From assembly GCA_026393735.1 (NCBI GenBank), contig JAPKZP010000116.1, positions 1 to 8,383 on the forward strand: a DNA stretch of 8,383 nucleotides, written 5' to 3'. Of the stretch, positions 7,308 through 8,383 are shown piece by piece. The number at the start of each line of letters is the position of its first letter. Positions within the stretch are counted from its first letter, which is position 1. The DNA is from Acidobacteriota bacterium. GTDB taxonomy: Bacteria; Acidobacteriota; Vicinamibacteria; Vicinamibacterales; JAKQTR01. Under the pieces are notes generated by a model. That model had not been told where the DNA came from. It did not search any database and saw nothing but the letters and a program-made list of their open reading frames with translations. Made by a program: the position numbers and the translations under genes.

Positions 7308-8014
7308 GACTGGACCGGCTCCCCTCCGCCCAGCTCGCGGTGCACGGTCGCGAGGAGGTTCGTGAGGTAGGTCCGCTCCAGCAGCAGCGTGCGCATCGAC
7401 GCAAGCGTGGCGTGGCGTCCTTCGACGTCGCCCGCATCGAACTGCGCGTCGTGCGCCGTCATCAGCACGTCAAGCTGGCGCTCGTGCTCCGCGAGATTGG
7501 CCTCGATCGGCGTGCGCGCCGCGTCGAGGCGCGCCGCGATCTGCCCGGCCGGCGCCCCTTCCAGTCGCATGTCCTGGGCGGCCTCGAGTTCCTCGTTCAG
7601 CGCGAAGACTTCCTCGAGAAGCGCGGCCGGCACCTGCGCCGAGGCATCGCGCGCTTCCTTTGGCGCGAATCCTTCGAGCTTCAGCAGGTACTCGAGGCGC
7701 GCCAGCGGGTCACGCAGCGTCCGGAACGCGTCGTTCAGGTACGACGACCGTTCGAGGCTGGCGAGGCGCTCGGTCGTGCCCGAGTTGTGGAAGTAGTCCG
7801 GGTGGAACTGCCGGCTCAGCGTCCGGAACCGCTGTTCCAGATCCCTGGGATCCACGCGGAGCCGCCGGTGCAGCCCGAAGAACGTGAAGTAGTCGCCGTG
7901 ACGGCCCAGGGTCAGAATGCGGTCGCACCGGGGGCAGAAGTGCACGTCGACGGGCGCCTGCGTCCCGCAGTGTTTGCAGGGCTGGATGGGGATGGCAGAG
8001 GTGTCGGATTGCAT
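7304..8014 (-). CDS. hscB: Fe-S assembly J-domain co-chaperone HscB with an N-terminal four-cysteine module
   Basis: J-protein that brings IscU to HscA and stimulates its ATPase. From ATG 8014 it is 236 aa, compared with 171 in E. coli HscB and 235 in human HSC20. Residues 12-31 hold PCKHC and FCPRC, i.e. C13-x2-C16-x10-C27-x2-C30, a likely zinc-binding knuckle absent from E. coli HscB. The J-domain follows (DYFTFFGLHRRLRVD from 41; HPD at 71-73 in RQFHPDYFHN; LNDAFRTLRDPLARLEYLL). The C-terminal helical domain that contacts the scaffold occupies about 125-236 (FALNEELEAAQDMRLE and LERTYLTNLLATVHREL). An upstream Met at 8104 would add 30 residues encoded through the 8028-8057 hairpin, which is unlikely. 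No strong ribosome site precedes 8014; the hairpin ends 13 nt before the ATG. Confidence 0.95.
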
Positions 8015-8027
8015 AAGCGGCAAGCGG

Positions 8028-8057
8028 GAGGCCCCGTCGGTGTCCCGACGGGGCCTC
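8028..8057. repeat. Perfect 13-bp hairpin just upstream of hscB
   Basis: GAGGCCCCGTCGG (8028-8040) and CCGACGGGGCCTC (8045-8057) are exact reverse complements around a 4-nt loop (TGTC on the plus strand). In the operon transcript it would sit in the iscA-hscB spacer, ending 13 nt before the hscB ATG. No U-tract follows on either strand, so it is not a standard intrinsic terminator. Possible roles are a processing or stability element, partial attenuation between the scaffold and chaperone genes, a structure hiding the hscB ribosome site, or a dispersed REP-like palindrome. Confidence 0.8.
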
Positions 8058-8112
8058 AGTGCGCTCGGGCCGGTTTGGGGGCCGTGGTGATCCAGTCCGA
8101 GCACGCCACCGA

Positions 8113-8132
8113 GCCGGCTCTCACCAGCCGGC
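8113..8132. repeat. 7-bp hairpin just after the iscA-type gene
   Basis: GCCGGCT (8113-8119) pairs perfectly with AGCCGGC (8126-8132) around a 6-nt loop. It begins 8 nt after the stop of the A-type carrier gene. With the larger hairpin at 8028-8057 it gives the 126-nt spacer two stem-loops in a row. No T-run follows on the minus strand. Confidence 0.55.
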
Positions 8133-8140
8133 GTGATCCG

Positions 8141-8383
8141 TCAGACGGTAAACGAACTGCCGCAGCCGCACGCGGCCTTGGCGTTGGGATTGATGAAGTG
8201 CAAACCCTTCCCCATCAGCGCCGAATCGTACTCGAGCGTGGTTCCGTTGAGGTACAGCAGGCTCTTCTTGTCGACGAACAGCGTGGCACCGTCCGGCCCC
8301 TGGAACACTTCATCGCCGAAGCGCGCTTCCCTCTCCCAGGCAAACGTATAGCTCAGACCCGAGCAGCCGCCACCTTTGACGCC
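8141..8383 (-). CDS. A-type Fe-S cluster carrier, IscA/ErpA family (5' end outside window)
   Basis: The C-terminal 80 residues of an IscA/ErpA/SufA-type carrier, a small cytoplasmic protein that accepts a cluster from the IscU scaffold and hands it to target enzymes. The frame is open from the right edge and ends with TGA at 8143-8141. The three conserved cysteines are visible: one in GVKGGGCSGLSYTF (fragment residue 7) and two in ACGCGSSF (72 and 74). In between are LFVDKKSLLYLNGTTLEYD and LHFINPNAK, typical of the HesB-like fold. Its place directly before hscB-hscA-fdx-iscX matches iscA of the usual iscRSUA-hscBA-fdx-iscX order, but sequence alone does not separate IscA from ErpA here. Confidence 0.93.
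   Translation of the reverse strand, partial: GVKGGGCSGLSYTFAWEREARFGDEVFQGPDGATLFVDKKSLLYLNGTTLEYDSALMGKGLHFINPNAKAACGCGSSFTV

Noticed and set aside
8028..8057. Rho-independent terminator upstream of hscB
   Set aside because: The stem is strong, but no T-run follows it on either strand, and the isc genes on both sides belong together; kept only as a hairpin element.

Overview
The window is GC-rich (roughly two thirds G+C, by eye) and densely packed with bacterial chromosomal genes. The reading frames point to a menaquinone-using bacterium that makes menaquinone through the futalosine route (MqnD), builds Fe-S clusters with an ISC-type system, and exports proteins by the Tat pathway. Together with the GC-rich palindromic spacer elements and the style of the exported hypothetical protein, this suggests an Acidobacteriota-like organism, perhaps of the Vicinamibacteria type. 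That assignment is an inference from gene content and was not tested by any search. I see no mobile element, phage, CRISPR array, rRNA or tRNA.

Plus strand, 1-2450: the end of an ABC importer cassette of the BtuCDF/FecBCDE class. It holds the 3' part of the ATPase, the complete FecCD-family permease (overlapping it by 8 bp) and a BtuF-like periplasmic binding protein. About 170 bp separate the permease from the likely binding-protein start. This stretch stays open in frame but looks non-coding and carries an inverted repeat. A second, perfect GC-rich palindrome lies inside the binding-protein gene, just after its signal peptide.

Minus strand, 2454-8383 (read right to left): the downstream part of an isc operon, iscA-type carrier (partial) > hscB > hscA > fdx > iscX. 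It is followed by a small exported hypothetical gene, mqnD (1,4-dihydroxy-6-naphthoate synthase), and an FkbM-family methyltransferase with a twin-arginine signal. Spacings are short (4-bp overlap hscB/hscA, 24 nt hscA/fdx, 11 nt fdx/iscX, 64 nt, 33 nt and 48 nt after that), so the run could be one long transcription unit. The exception is a 126-nt spacer with two hairpins between the iscA-type gene and hscB.

How they work together: HscA and HscB are the chaperone pair that drives cluster release from the scaffold IscU (not in the window). Fdx supplies electrons, IscX modulates cysteine desulfurase activity, and the A-type carrier passes clusters on. MqnD acts in the futalosine pathway, which uses radical-SAM Fe-S enzymes at other steps. 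The two convergent groups end 3 bp apart with no visible terminator.

The most interesting points are an HscB with an N-terminal four-cysteine module like that of eukaryotic HSC20, an FkbM methyltransferase that appears to be exported by Tat, and the palindromic elements, one of which is translated as part of a protein. I did not find a convincing wholly new multi-gene system.
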